From Megaleporinus macrocephalus (Eukaryota; Chordata; Actinopteri; Characiformes; Anostomidae), in NCBI GenBank assembly GCA_021613375.1, contig CM038703.1, positions 25,408,194 through 25,472,193 of the forward strand: a stretch of 64,000 bases of DNA, read 5' to 3'. Below are positions 10,549 through 20,932 of this stretch, piece by piece (positions within the stretch are counted from its first letter, which is position 1; each line of letters starts with the position of its first letter). The notes under the pieces were generated by a model. The model ran no database searches. It was not told where the DNA came from and saw only the letters and a program-made list of their open reading frames with translations. The translations under genes and the position numbers were made by a program.

Positions 10549-10905
10549 TGTCACTCCCTGCCCATACTCGTCTGCCCTGTTTACGTCCTGTCAGTCTCTT
10601 GTGCTTCTGTTTGCGTCTTTACCATGTGGTTCTGTTTTGATCATGTGCTCCCAGTGTCTCCATCCCCCATCTGGCCCGTATCTGTAACCCCTCCTGTGTC
10701 CAGGTGTTTCGTGTTTCTTGTGTTATATACCCTCTGTCCGCAGTCCGTGTTGGTCAGTCATTGTGTGTGTGTATGGTAGTAGTGTTGTTAGTGCTGGTGT
10801 CTCTGTACCTGCCCGTCTGTCTGTTTATTAAAATCCTGTCTTTGTTGAAAGCTCGCGAGTGTGTCCACTCCTTCTTCATCTGCACCTACACCAGCCTCTG
10901 TGACA
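10549..10905 (+). repeat. Solo LTR of a Ty3/gypsy-type element (about 357 bp)
   Basis: It begins TGTCACTCCCTGCCC and ends CAGCCTCTGTGACA, so the ends are TG...CA within a longer inverted TGTCAC/GTGACA. A TATA-like TTATATACC lies near 10722-10732, a polyadenylation-like ATTAAA near 10826-10831, and then the CTCGCGAGTGTGTCCACTCC end region often seen in fish gypsy LTRs. Flanking pentamers ATATG (10544-10548) and GTATG (10906-10910) could be a target duplication with one mismatch. No internal retroviral-type coding flanks it. Recombination between two LTRs is the usual origin of such a solo copy. Confidence 0.7.
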
Positions 10906-11763
10906 GTATGACAAAGTCAGAATGTCTTGTGTAATGTTGGTATTACCTGTTTTGAAGATTAACTACTCAAGGGACAACCGAATTGTGCAAGCTTTCTAAG
11001 CCTTGGCTTTATTAACAGAAAATCTCTGGGCTGCTCCCAGGTGATGATACAGTCAAAAGCATAATTAACCATTTGCAAAACAATTATTGACATGCCTCTC
11101 AGCCAGTCACTGTTAAAAGTTTCTTCTTCCCTCAAGCAAAGAACAAACATTCAGTGAGAATAGCAGTAAAAAATGATTAGACCAGGAAATAGTTAAAAAT
11201 TGTGACTGAGGAATGTATAATGTACAATGGTATAGGCATATGGAGAGTGGTACTAATTTTGTTTCATTCCTTAATAGCTTGACTCATGCTGGCTCTCAAG
11301 ATTAGCTAAAGTGCAGGTAAGGTTACAGCAGTTGCTAAAAATACATTTTGATAAGACGTCTAACAACAAATAACATAAGACAGTTAGCCTGATAAATCTG
11401 TTAGATTAAACAGAACTCACAAAACTTATATTGTGATTAAAAATGTGAAAGAAGACTAATAATGCGCTAGTACACCTGGGATTCCATGTATTATTTCTTT
11501 ATTGAAAATGACAGTCCTCCTAGCATTAGCTTTCACTTTAGTTTATCTGAAGGGGCCTCTTCCACTGTGAATGCTTCATACTTATTATACATAAGTCCAT
11601 TTATTCTTTTAATAAAATGTTTAAAAATGTTTAAAATTGGTTAAAATTTAGTTTCAATATTGAGACAGGGGGTAAAATTGGGCCACACTGTTTGAGTCTT
11701 TAAATAAGAAGTCATTTTTGATGGAAATTTCAGCTAATCATATACTAATCATATGGTATTGAC
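10906..11763. other. Non-coding spacer
   Basis: AT-rich DNA without a recognisable gene or element. Short tandem phrasing occurs near 11600-11645 (AAAATGTTTAAAAATGTTTAAAATTGGTTAAAATT). Confidence 0.35.
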
Positions 11764-12579
11764 CAGATGTGTGGACTCGAGTCACTAAACTGATGACTTG
11801 TGACTTGACTTGACAACATCGCTAAAGACTTGCGACTTGACTTAGCCTTTATCTTTACTGACTTGGAATCGGACTTGAGCTTTAAGACTCGCCACCCTAT
11901 TTTAACATAATAAATAAAGAAAACTAAATGTAACCCCTTTTTAAAACAAGCACGCTATATTTACGTGAACCTCTACTGAGCCTGCGCAGTGTTTCTCTCT
12001 CGCTCTCTCCCTCCGTCAGTGTGTGCGGGTGTCGTTTGGAGACACGTGTGCTGTTAATTTTAGTTAAAATTGGCTAATGTAAGTTCATCTAAGCATAAAA
12101 TCACCTATGGTGCTGTATTCTTGAGCTTTGTTCGTCCTTGAAGCTTAGTTCGCTCTGACATCGGTGTTTTGTTCAGGTGTGAAGAAAAGAAACTCCGGTG
12201 AGTTCGGTTGATTTTAAAAAGTGAAATAAGGTGGATTAAAGTGTAAATACATATGTCTAAGGTGCACAAAGCGTTTTGAGTTGAATAAAAGTGTGTGGAA
12301 TAAAAAACAACCGGAGTATAATGAGTATATATGATTAAGAGAGTTACGCAGGTATTTACTGGTGTGTTAGCATGCCTGTGAGCGTTAGCGTCGCAGTTAC
12401 GGGCACTGATACATGCTTATAAGTCTGAAGAGCTGTTAATTATTGGTATACTCTTTAATTAACTCGTTAATTATGCTTCGAGTACAATGCGTTGAACGAA
12501 GTGCTGCATTGCACAGGTTGTTTTAAAGATGGGTTGAAACCTCGAGCTTCACGAGTCCACGATGGCGAGCCAGGAGAAA

Positions 12580-12626
12580 ACTACAGTTCCCAGCGGGCTG
12601 TGCAAGTGACGTCGGCTGCGCATGCG
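12580..12626 (+). promoter_or_regulatory. Promoter-like cluster: ZNF143, CRE and NRF1-type sites
   Basis: In 47 bases there are ACTACAGTTCCCAGCGGGCT plus GTGC (12580-12603, ZNF143-type), TGACGTC (12607-12613, CRE/ATF-type) and TGCGCATGCG (12617-12626, the NRF1 palindromic core). A TATA-like GATAAAAGG follows near 12655-12663. This resembles a vertebrate housekeeping promoter, yet it lies inside the outer transposon and no ORF follows before the nested hAT-like element at 12702. Confidence 0.5.
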
Positions 12627-12701
12627 TCAGACCAACACAACCGAACGACACGCAGATAAAAGGAGAGATGCACTGACCACCACACACATATAAAAAATAA
12701 G

Positions 12702-13699
12702 TAGAGATTGACCGATCAGCGTTTTTGAGGCCGATTCCGATCGCTGATCACCTTTCAGCGCGATCGGCCGATAGCCGATACCGATAAAGGTCGGGGCTAC
12801 TAGACACGGCAGGGCTACATATTATTAGCACAAGCAAGTCATGAAACATGGTGAAAACTGGTTTATTACCATTATTAACGAGCTCATGTGAAACAGCATA
12901 GTATTTATAACTAAATTAAAAGTTGGTCTATGTGGGCGTAAACCGCTTGATACAGCTCCGGAAGAGCGACATCTGAAAAGTATTTCCTACTAGGAACAGC
13001 AGAGCGTAGATCCAGGTGGAATATTAAGCGCAAGAATGCCACAGAACGTCTTCTACAGCCGAGAAGAGCTGCTTATCTAGAACTATAAACTAAATCACTC
13101 TGGCTGTGATTCCTTTAGCTCTCTGGCTGTTTCTGCTGCTGTACTGTTCGTACCGGTCAGATCTGGTCTGCACGGTGTTCTGGGTTGCTAGCTGCGCGTG
13201 CTATCTATTCTGTTTGCTGATACTCACTGTATTTAGCTGCGTGGTGTTCTCTGAAGTGCCGTGTCAGATAAGTAGTGTGAAATGTCTTTGTCTTGGTTCT
13301 CCCGCGAGAGACGCCGATTTTACTAATTTTACAGATGTTACAAACTGCCCTGGATGAGTCTGAGTCACATACGATAACAAACTGCCAGACGGACGATGTT
13401 TTCTTTCCGCACGTGCGGTGAACGCTTAAACTGTTCTCTCGAGGCCGCTGCTTTAGTCAGTCTAACGAAAATGAAACGGTATGTTTTTCCACCTAGCGGT
13501 TCAGATAGGAATTGCAGGGAGCTGGCCGGAGGGGGTTTCACGCATGGCTCCTCTTGCTGGATGAGACGCCAGCTGGAAATACAGAAATTAGGCTCATTTG
13601 TTTACCGCCATCGATCGGCTCTCGAGATCGGCCGATCGCCGAACACATATTTTGATTCAAAATCGACCGATACATGGCCGATCGATCTTTCCATCTCTA
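12702..13699. mobile_element. Non-autonomous hAT-like element (998 bp) with 8-bp flanking repeat
   Basis: The left end is TAGAGATTGACCGATCAGCG; the right end read on the minus strand is TAGAGATGGAAAGATCGATC, giving terminal inverted repeats. Subterminal CCGAT/ATCGG motifs are dense at both ends (12712-12795 and 13610-13685). The flanking 8-mers AAAATAAG (12694-12701) and GAAATAAG (13700-13707) match at seven of eight positions, the target-duplication length expected for hAT. Internal open frames (83 and 115 codons) resemble no transposase. Confidence 0.75.
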
Positions 13700-13809
13700 G
13701 AAATAAGTATACACGGATAGTGAAGAACACTTTCAGACATTAAAAAGCTGGAACGAAAAGGTGGAACATTGAGTACATATGAAACGTGTTTGAAAAAAAA
13801 GAAAAACAG

Positions 13810-15300
13810 CGAACCCTAAACAAATTGTGAATAAAAACTAAATGCAATGATGTGGAGGTGCCAACATCTAATATTTTATTCAGAACATAAATCACAGATC
13901 AAAAGTTTAAACTTTTAAGCGTCAACAAATCCCCAAAAAGTTGGGACATGGCCATTTTTACCACTGTGTGGCATTCCCCTTCTTCTTACAACACTCAACA
14001 GACGTCTGGGGACAGAGGAGACCAGTTTCTCAAGTTTAGAAAAAGGAATGCTCTCCCATTCATGTCTAATACATGCCTCTAACTGTTCAATCTTCTTTGT
14101 CGCACCTTCCTCTTTATGATGCACCAAATGTTCTCTATAGGTGAAAGATCTGGAGTGCAGCCTGGCCATTTCAGTACCCGGATCCTTCTCCTACGTAGCC
14201 ATGATGTTGTTATTGCTGCAGAATGTGGTCTGGCATCTTCCCTGAAAGAGATGAGGTCTTGATGGGAGCATATGTTGTTCTAGAACCTGAACATAGTTCT
14301 CTGCATTAATGGTGCCTTTCCAGACATGCAAGCTGCCCATGCCACAAGCACTCATGCAACCCCATACCATCAGTGATGCAGGCTTCTGAACGGAGCGTTG
14401 ATAACAACTTGGGTTATCCTTGTCCTCTCTGGTCCGGATGACATGGCGTTCCAGTGTTCCATAAAGAACTTCAAATCTTGACTCATCTGACCACAGAACA
14501 GTCTTCCATTTTGCCACACTCCATTTTAAAAGACCCCTGGCCCAGTGCAAACGTTTGAGCTTGTGGAGCTTGCTTAGAAATGGCTTTGTCTTTGCACTGT
14601 AGAGTTTCAGCTAGCAACGGCGGATGGAACGGTGGATTGTGTTCACTGACAATGCTTTCTGGAAGTATTCCTGAGCCCATTCTCTTATTTCCTCGACAGT
14701 GGCATTCCTGTTTGAGGTGTAGTGACATTTAAGGGCCCGGAGATCACGAGCATCCAGTAGAGTTTTACGGCCTTGACCCTTACGCACAGCGATTGTTCCA
14801 GATTCTCTGAATTTTTTGATGATGTTATGCACGGTTGATGATGATAACTTAAACGTCTTTGCTATTTTATGCTGGGTAACACCATTCTAGTATTGCTCCA
14901 CTATCTTTCTGCGCAACAATGGTGGAATTGGTGATCCTCTTGCCATCTTGGCTTCAGAGAGACACTGACACTCTGAGAAGCTCTTTTTATACCCAATCAT
15001 GTTGTCAGTTGACCTAATTAGTGTTAATTGGTCTTCCAGCTGTTCATTATATGCTCAATTTCCTTTTTCCAGCTGCTTATTGCTACTTTTCCCAACTTTT
15101 TTGGGATTTGTTGACGCCATGATATTTTGAAAAAACATATTTTTCCCTTAAAATGATACATTCCCTCAGTTTAAACTTTTGATCTGTGATTTGTGTTCTA
15201 TTCTGAATACAATATTCGATGTTGGCACCTCCACATCATTGCATTCAGTTTTTATTCACAATTTGTTTAGTGTCCCAACTTTTTTGGAATCCGGTTTGTA
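13810..15300 (-). mobile_element. Tc1-like DNA transposon with long terminal inverted repeats
   Basis: The segment 13815-13912 (CTAAACAAATTGTGAATAAA... to ...CAGATCAAAAGTTTAAAC) is repeated in inverted form at 15166-15270 with few differences. A second inverted pair lies just inside: GCGTCAACAAATCCCCAAAA with AGTTGGG at about 13919-13945, and its complement at about 15087-15113. The outer right end contains CCCAACTTTTTTGGAATCCG then GTTTGTA, ending at a TA; the outer left end is more diverged, so its TA cannot be fixed. The transposase lies between on the minus strand. Confidence 0.85.
13915..14946 (-). pseudogene. Tc1-like transposase, nearly full length but broken
   Basis: From an ATG at 14946 the minus strand reads MARGSPIPPLLRRKIVEQY, an early stop, then HKIAKTFKLSSSTVHNIIKK (helix-turn-helix) and GTIAVRKGQGRKTLLDARDL. 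The catalytic part has the first Asp in VLWSDESRFEV and continues SLMVWGCMSACGMGSLHVWK and QVLEQHMLPSRPHLFQ. The second Asp motif is lost in a degenerate stretch near 14190-14230. The C-terminus reads KIEQLEACIRHEWESIPFSK then LEKLVSSVPRRLLSVV, ending FWGFVDA at 13915. Several frame changes make it inactive. Confidence 0.85.
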
Positions 15301-16019
15301 TGTTGTTCCAAAGCACTGACTTGCTTCGTTGACTAGAAAAGCTCTATTTGCTATTTCTAGTTTCCTCAAGCCAAAAGAGAGAAAGCCATTTCATTTGTAT
15401 TTTTTCCCCATCTTTATATCGACTGACACTGCTCTTTTCACTTTTCTTGCTTTTATACTCAACATTGCACATACATTTTTTTATTAGTCAACAAATACAT
15501 AAACCCGTTCAACTACAGAGATTATGCTGTAGTACATAAAAAAGAACTGCGACAAGCAGGACATGTGGAGTTAAGATCACAGATGCAGCTGCAATCACTT
15601 CAAACTTTGTTTGACTTTTGAGGCTGCACAAAGAACAGTAAGTCTCTGCAATTATATTTCACATATAGCAGTTAGCTAGCCAGCTGGCTAACAAGCTAGA
15701 AAACTTAGCGACATAATGATAAACAACAGCTTATGTGAACGAAGCTCTCTCCCTCTGTTCATTCCTCCTAGATATTCCACCGTCCACTGTGAATTTTACT
15801 GAAACATTAAAGCATTTGGGAAGCACAGCATCTTAGACAGGAAGTGTTCAAGTAGTGCAGAAAAGTGCCAAATAATATGATCAGTACATACAGAGCTACT
15901 GCAGAGTTCACACATGCTGTTAGAAATGGAAAGCCCCGGTCCATATATTAATGCTTATGGGTTTAAAATGTGATTATTAAAATTCCTGTAGGTGTAATGT
16001 GTACTAATACTTCCATATA

Positions 16020-16150
16020 GTGCAGTGTTTCTCAGCCTTAGCCTTCGAGGCCCCACTGCCTCACATTTTAGTGGTTTTTCTGCTTCAACACCTATTTTAA
16101 CTCTGTAATGGACTGGTAATAAGGTGATTAGTCATTAGAACTGCTTGAAA
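16020..16150 (+). repeat. Short dispersed repeat relic
   Basis: GTGTTTCTCAGCCTTAGCCT followed by TCGAGGCCCCACTGCC and ACATTTTAGTGGTTTTTCTG resembles the start of a common fish non-autonomous repeat that mentions an over-represented TTCTCAACC...GGACCCCC phrase. Only about 130 bp are recognisable, within the outer transposon. Confidence 0.35.
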
Positions 16151-16415
16151 TGATCTAATTTCATATGCAAGTTATTTTTTGTTATAAAACATTAATGTTA
16201 TATTCATGTCATTTTAATATACTACTAATTAACTGCATTAATTGTGTGAAATACTGAAATTACATTACATCTGATGACTAGGACTCAAAGACTCGAGACT
16301 TGCTTGTATTGACTTGGGTATTGACTCGAGACTCGCTTCTATTGACTTGGGACTTGATTGTCAAGACTTAAGACTTACTTGTTACTTGCAACTTAGTGAC
16401 TTGGTCCCATGTCTG

Positions 16416-16884
16416 ATAATTGCATTAGAATTGCATCTGAATGATAAGCGGAGATTAGCCTCACACTTAGAGTGACTTGGAACATGTGGACTCTCAAAGC
16501 GGACTTCAAACTGCAATCACTGTACTAAACAGCTTAAAATGACTCTTTACACGCATAATTGTGGTCATTCATCAAAATGCAATCAAAACTCCTAATTGTG
16601 TAAATGGCCATGGAATATGAATATGCTATATTGCATGAGAGCTGTACATGGCATATTCAGGACAACTAAACAGCATGTGACTGCAGAAGAAGAAATAAAA
16701 CACTTCAAGGGTTTAAACATTAGTAATAAAAGTGAGAAGACATTGTCTGTGGGCAGACGCTCGCACTGCCTTCTGATTAATCACAGTGTACACAGTGAGT
16801 ACATGCAGTACATGAATTCCAATAAACCAGATTTATTTGCCATATGAGTTGCAAGTGGAAGTAATGTTTTTCTTACATTATTCA
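16416..16884. other. Non-coding spacer
   Basis: No gene is seen. An 83-codon frame at 16596-16847 has no recognisable domain and average local composition. Confidence 0.35.
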
Positions 16885-17330
16885 AGATTCAAGAGATTCA
16901 AGAGTTTTATTGTCATATGTACAGCAGAACAGACAGTTACACTGTACAATGAAATTCTTACTTTCCTCCATTCACCAATAGATAAAGATAACAAATAAAA
17001 TAAATGATAAAAAGATATACAAAATATACAAAGTATAGCAATATAAGTTGAAGTAGATAAAAGTATTTTTATAGTTAAAGAATAAAAAATAAAAGTTATG
17101 TGTGCCTTTATGTGCAAGTATTAAGAGCAGCAGCCATAAAGTGCAAGTTGCAATTAACAAATGTGAACAATAACGTTTGTGTGAGTAGTGAATCTAAAGA
17201 GTATTGTACGTAAACAGCAGTACAGTGAGGTGTAAGGTGCAGTTATAGACCAGTTGAATTCTAATCTGCTGGTTGATGTGCACTGTGTATAAGTGTACTG
17301 GACAATGTGAAACTGTGAGCTTTTTTCCCA
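16885..17330 (+). repeat. Dispersed fish repeat with TTTTATTGTCATATG core
   Basis: It opens with direct repeats of AGATTCAAG and AGAGATTCAAGAG, then GTTTTATTGTCATATGTACA, GCAGAACAGACAGTTACACT and GTACAATGAAATTCTTAC, a phrase that recurs in many fish genomes. The AT-rich body to about 17330 reads like the remainder of the same unit. No coding capacity. Confidence 0.55.
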
Positions 17331-18631
17331 CAGTAAATAAAACTGTATTCACCATGCATAAGCACTGATTTTTTAGCTGCTTGAATATGTGCATATTTTA
17401 ACATTCAACATGTCAAATAAATTTAATTAAATGGGATAATTTTGCCAGATAATGCAGAGGTTGTACATCGCTTACGTCTGTCCCGAATGCATGCTATACA
17501 TATTGACATAAAAAGCTATGTTGGTCTAAAATAGCATCAAATGATTTTACTTAGTACTTAGTACTTATCATCCTATTAAATTACCTAATGTGCTATAACT
17601 ATTACTTAATGTGCTATAACCAGTTTGTTTGGTGAACATTTGGTAAGAAACGAAAAAGTCTAAACCAATTTTTTATCCTGACGAAGCCCAAGTTGTCCAA
17701 AGGGCAAGAAGGCGCAACACGAATGGGGTGCGCAATACCATCAAACTGTCAACAGATGGCATAGCGAGGTAAGTGATTAGTATGCATATGGTGTGGGCGA
17801 GAAGACGACACGCAACGCTAAATTCATCACTCCTCTGCTCCAGTTTATTAATTACTTAATTTGTAATTAGTTACTGTTTTGGTCATTGAATCACTCGGTC
17901 AGCACAGGTGTTTTAAAATAAGCTGCTGATTTTGACACACTGCCTAGTTAGAAACGTGCTTACATTTATTAAATTAATATCACAAAACACCCCACTGTTT
18001 GTACAAAATCCAATTTATGGAAATGCCGGAGATTCCCATAGTCCATGGGGCTTTAATATCCTTTAATTGAGCAGAGGAGAACTACCTCCAGCGCTGGCTG
18101 AAATGGGGTACAATCTACCTATTCAGCAAAAACAGAGAAACACCAATCGATTTTTATGTGGCATTGCTTGAGTTTCCGAACTGGAATTCCACTTTTGGGG
18201 AGCGGTCATTTTAAGCTTCCTCGTCCAAGGTCAAACATTTCCAAATTCAAGGTATTTAATACCTAGCTAAGTTGCAAAATTAGGTGGCTTGTCACGTACA
18301 TCTTAATCTGAATTTAAACTCCACACAGCAACAAATGCCCAACAACATCTTGTTATTCGCACACATTGGTCTCGACAACTAATCAGCTACACAAGCCACC
18401 TGGTGATATCCAATCAGCAACCTGGTGGGCCGAAGTCTTGCGTCATAGAACGTTGGTAGGATGATGGACACAGTACGTCTGAGAATGCGTCGATACTAAA
18501 ACTTGCATACTGAAATTGCCTACTAGTCCAATGCTCGAGTTTAGTTGGCGATTTTGGACGCACCATGTGTTTGGATACTTGGATCCAGCAATGAACTTAG
18601 TCTATTTGGACAGAATAGTTTGTTTGCAAAT
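17331..18631. other. Non-coding spacer
   Basis: No gene. Short duplicated phrases (TTAGTACTTAGTACTTA near 17548-17567 and ATTACCTAATGTGCTATAAC near 17581, partly repeated at 17603-17622) are present. Nothing supports a promoter or RNA gene. Confidence 0.35.
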
Positions 18632-18669
18632 GATGTCACCCCACTGAGTTGATGTCACCCCACTGAGTT
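18632..18669 (+). repeat. Tandem duplication, 19 bp x 2
   Basis: GATGTCACCCCACTGAGTT occurs twice in direct contact with no mismatch. Confidence 0.9.
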
Positions 18670-18710
18670 GCTATGGTGCAGTTGGAGGGCTGTAAGTGAT
18701 TTTACACATA

Positions 18711-19041
18711 GGGTGTGTCTGAAATGGTCCACTCGTTAGCTTGTTCCCTGTTCACTACATAGACTGCTCTATGTAGAAGACTATACAGGGAGCAGTGAGG
18801 GTGACGGTAGAGGGAATTCGGACGACGAACTTTCCAAAGAAACCGCTATGCATTGTGGGGTGCCAACCTGTAAGTGGTGTACATCGGTTGTCCACTACTT
18901 TTATGGTGCTTTGTTTGTAACAATATAGTGAACTATATAGGAAATCTAATTGTACACTGACAATTCAGACAACACTACAAAATGGCTGACACCCTGAATA
19001 GGACATTAAACGGTAACTAGGATGCGATTTCAGACACAGCC
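18711..19041. mobile_element. MITE, 331 bp
   Basis: The left end GGGTGTGTCTGAAAT and the right end (minus strand) GGCTGTGTCTGAAAT match at 14 of 15 positions. ATA flanks both ends (18708-18710 and 19042-19044), compatible with a 3-bp target duplication as in PIF/Harbinger elements. There is no coding sequence. An internal inverted phrase occurs at ACTACATAGACTGCTCTATG then TAGAAG near 18752-18778. Confidence 0.7.
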
Positions 19042-20439
19042 ATAGAGAGCACTATCAAAAGCTCTCAAAATGCCTACAGGTTGCATCGTTTAAAGTCGTT
19101 CAAAATCAGTTTAACCGAGAAACCACAAGGAGCTTTTATCAAGTATTGAAAGAAATGCAAGCCATCAACTGAAAAACGTCAACGAAAATGGCTTGCGAGC
19201 CCTTATCTGCAGTCAGCAGGAGGCTTTTTGTTTGATTTTCTTGTTTGAATTTAGTGGTGTTTCTTGTAGCTGTTTTGTTTTAAACCTATCGCTAGTGTAT
19301 TAATAGCCCCCACAGACCTACTGTTTACAACACAATACTCACTCCGAGGATGTCAGCTAATGCCAGAATGTTTCCGCACCATTTAAGATGGAACGAGACA
19401 GCAAGGGAAAAAAGCTGGCTTCACCCTTGCGCGGTCGGCAGGAGGGAGTCCTATATTGTGTAACAGTTGATCTATGTGTGATCTATGTGGTGATCGATTA
19501 AAAACCTATTAGTACGGTAAGTAAACAGCTGTAACATTAACGTCGACAGGCACTGCGGCTGTATTCCGTAGGACAGTACAATAAAACCAATCGACAGACA
19601 GTGTAAAAGGCAGTTCCTATATCTGCTGCCTTGATAGCAGCTTTTAGTTCAGTTAAAATCGCTTTTATAAAATTTTCCAGGTTTAACTAACTGCAAGTCT
19701 GCCTTGATCATAGTCAATCTGTTGCTACAAAAAATTGTCACCCAATATTGTCCCAGTTAGATATATTCTTTATGTAGTTTCTATTGAAATATAATCCAGG
19801 TTCCTTGACTAATAAAAATGAATCTATTATGTTCATGTTAAAGCAAATTTAGTTATGCCCCACAAAACGTGATAAAATACTGAGATATGTAGATAAGGAT
19901 AAATCAACAGGATCTGTTAGAAAAATAAGATAAATATTAAGATCCTGTGCTGCTGGAGTACTGTGACTACACTGCTAAAACTACACTGCTTTTTCCTAAT
20001 GGGCTAATTTCACCGTGTAAAGTGTTCTAATGATTTACCAGGTTTTTTGTTACTGATTCCAGATGCATTTGATAAAATAAGTGGAAATGAGTGTTCTCTA
20101 ATAGTATCCTGTAAACCAATTCTCATTACAACATTAGAAACCATCAGGTTTTAATTTTAAAGGTTCTTATGAGTTTTTCAGCAGGGTACATATACTAGAT
20201 ACATATCCATGCATGTGCAGTATTAGCTGAACGGTATAATTAGCTGAATTATATTAATTTTTCACACTTCAGTTTATTAAACGAAGCTAAATAACCTAGC
20301 TTCCCATAAAGCATCTTAGTATGAACTTTAGCACCAAGGATCAGTATATCAGTTTTACTTCCTGATTTAATTATAGAAAAATACAGAAAAAGCTTTTATT
20401 TCCGATTCAGAAGACCAGGTTCTGTAAGTATCCGAAGTT
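19042..20439. other. Region upstream of the promoter
   Basis: Non-coding. G+C falls from about 19600 onward and the DNA is AT-rich until about 20400, where the CpG-rich promoter begins. I see no element with clear ends. Confidence 0.35.
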
Positions 20440-20883
20440 GTGAAGAGCTTTGGCTTCGGGCAGTTTGTGTGACGCAGCCTGACGTCACAGTCAGTCTCCC
20501 CCGCCCACTCCACTCGCTCCAGCGGAAGGAGTCTGGAAGCTGTCTCACATCCAAACATCGAAAGGTAGCGGAAACGTTACCTACCTGTCCGCAACCGGGG
20601 GCGGGGGACGTCTCTCAGATGTGCAGTGTGTGGAGCTGACTGGAGATCAACAAGGGGGAAAATATACGCAACGCTGATTCGTGTGGTCAGACCTTTAATC
20701 CACAGACTTGCCTTCACTTGGTCGGCGAACAACAACGCAAGTGTCTCTCAAAGTGAGGGCACGCCGCGCAACGAGCATTAATGACTGAGACTGAGGATTG
20801 CGGGGTTGTGTATTCTCGGATCTGTGTGCTGTAAAAGAAGACTGTCGATTGGTTGAGCGCTACCAAAAGGCTTCGACTCTAAA
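20440..20883 (+). promoter_or_regulatory. Probable CpG-rich promoter and 5' leader of the nectin-family gene
   Basis: CpG density and G+C rise sharply compared with both flanks. Recognisable sites are a perfect CRE palindrome TGACGTCA at 20480-20487, a GC box CCCCGCCCAC at 20498-20507, an ETS-type GCGGAAGGA near 20522-20530, and a second GC-rich box GGGGGCGGGGG at 20597-20607. There is no clear TATA box, as expected for a CpG-type promoter with dispersed starts. The start site is unknown; anywhere from about 20500 to 20700 is reasonable. CpG-rich sequence continues to about 21160 inside intron 1. Confidence 0.62.
20781..20834 (+). promoter_or_regulatory. Upstream ORF in the nectin leader (17 codons plus stop)
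   Basis: An ATG with A at -3 (TTAATGA) starts a 17-codon frame that stops at TAA, 49 bases before the main ATG. It would be present in any transcript starting upstream of 20781. A second, weaker upstream frame of six codons plus stop is at 20619-20639. Terminating upstream ORFs of this size usually lower translation of the main frame. Whether they are in the mRNA depends on the unmapped start site. Confidence 0.45.
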
Positions 20884-20932
20884 ATGGAGAACAGCCGTCG
20901 GATCCTTGGCGTCATTCTTCTGTCTATCCAAG
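20884..20932 (+). CDS. nectin2-like: Nectin-family gene, exon 1 coding part (signal peptide start)
   Basis: The ATG is in a good initiation context (A at -3, G at +4). It opens a 16-residue reading frame, MENSRRILGVILLSIQ, plus one base of the next codon, then a strong donor (AAG|GTAAAG, GT at 20933-20934). The peptide has a short polar and basic start followed by a hydrophobic core, as in a signal peptide. Joined in phase 1 to the exon at 62943 it reads on into VVWSQ and an Ig V-domain start, with a likely signal cleavage after the Ser of VWS. Nectins are calcium-independent Ig adhesion molecules at adherens junctions, and in that family exon 1 normally carries little more than the signal peptide. 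Upstream lies a GC-rich promoter. I am confident this is a real exon because phase, signal peptide and promoter agree; the exact paralogue is less certain. Confidence 0.82.

Larger units (their letters stand above)
11764..16415. mobile_element. Outer DNA transposon with CAGA-type ends, carrying two nested elements
   Basis: The left end reads CAGATGTGTGGACTCGAGTC then ACTAA. The right end on the minus strand reads CAGACATGGGACCAAGTCAC then TAA, so the two are imperfect inverted repeats. Inside each end are clusters of GACTTG/GACTCGAG repeats (11776-11895 and 16285-16400), a pattern common in non-autonomous hAT-like fish elements. No transposase of its own was found. After removing the hAT-like element at 12702-13699 and the Tc1-like element at about 13810-15300, about 2.1 kb of its own sequence remains. 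Candidate 8-bp flanks (GTATTGAC and ATAATTGC) match poorly, so the boundaries are tentative. Confidence 0.55.

Noticed and set aside
13106..13743. Two frames (83 and 115 codons) inside the hAT-like element
   Set aside because: No similarity to hAT transposase motifs. The element is only 998 bp and looks non-autonomous.
11756..16423. 8-bp target duplication of the outer transposon (GTATTGAC / ATAATTGC)
   Set aside because: Only four of eight positions match without gaps, so it does not prove the boundaries.
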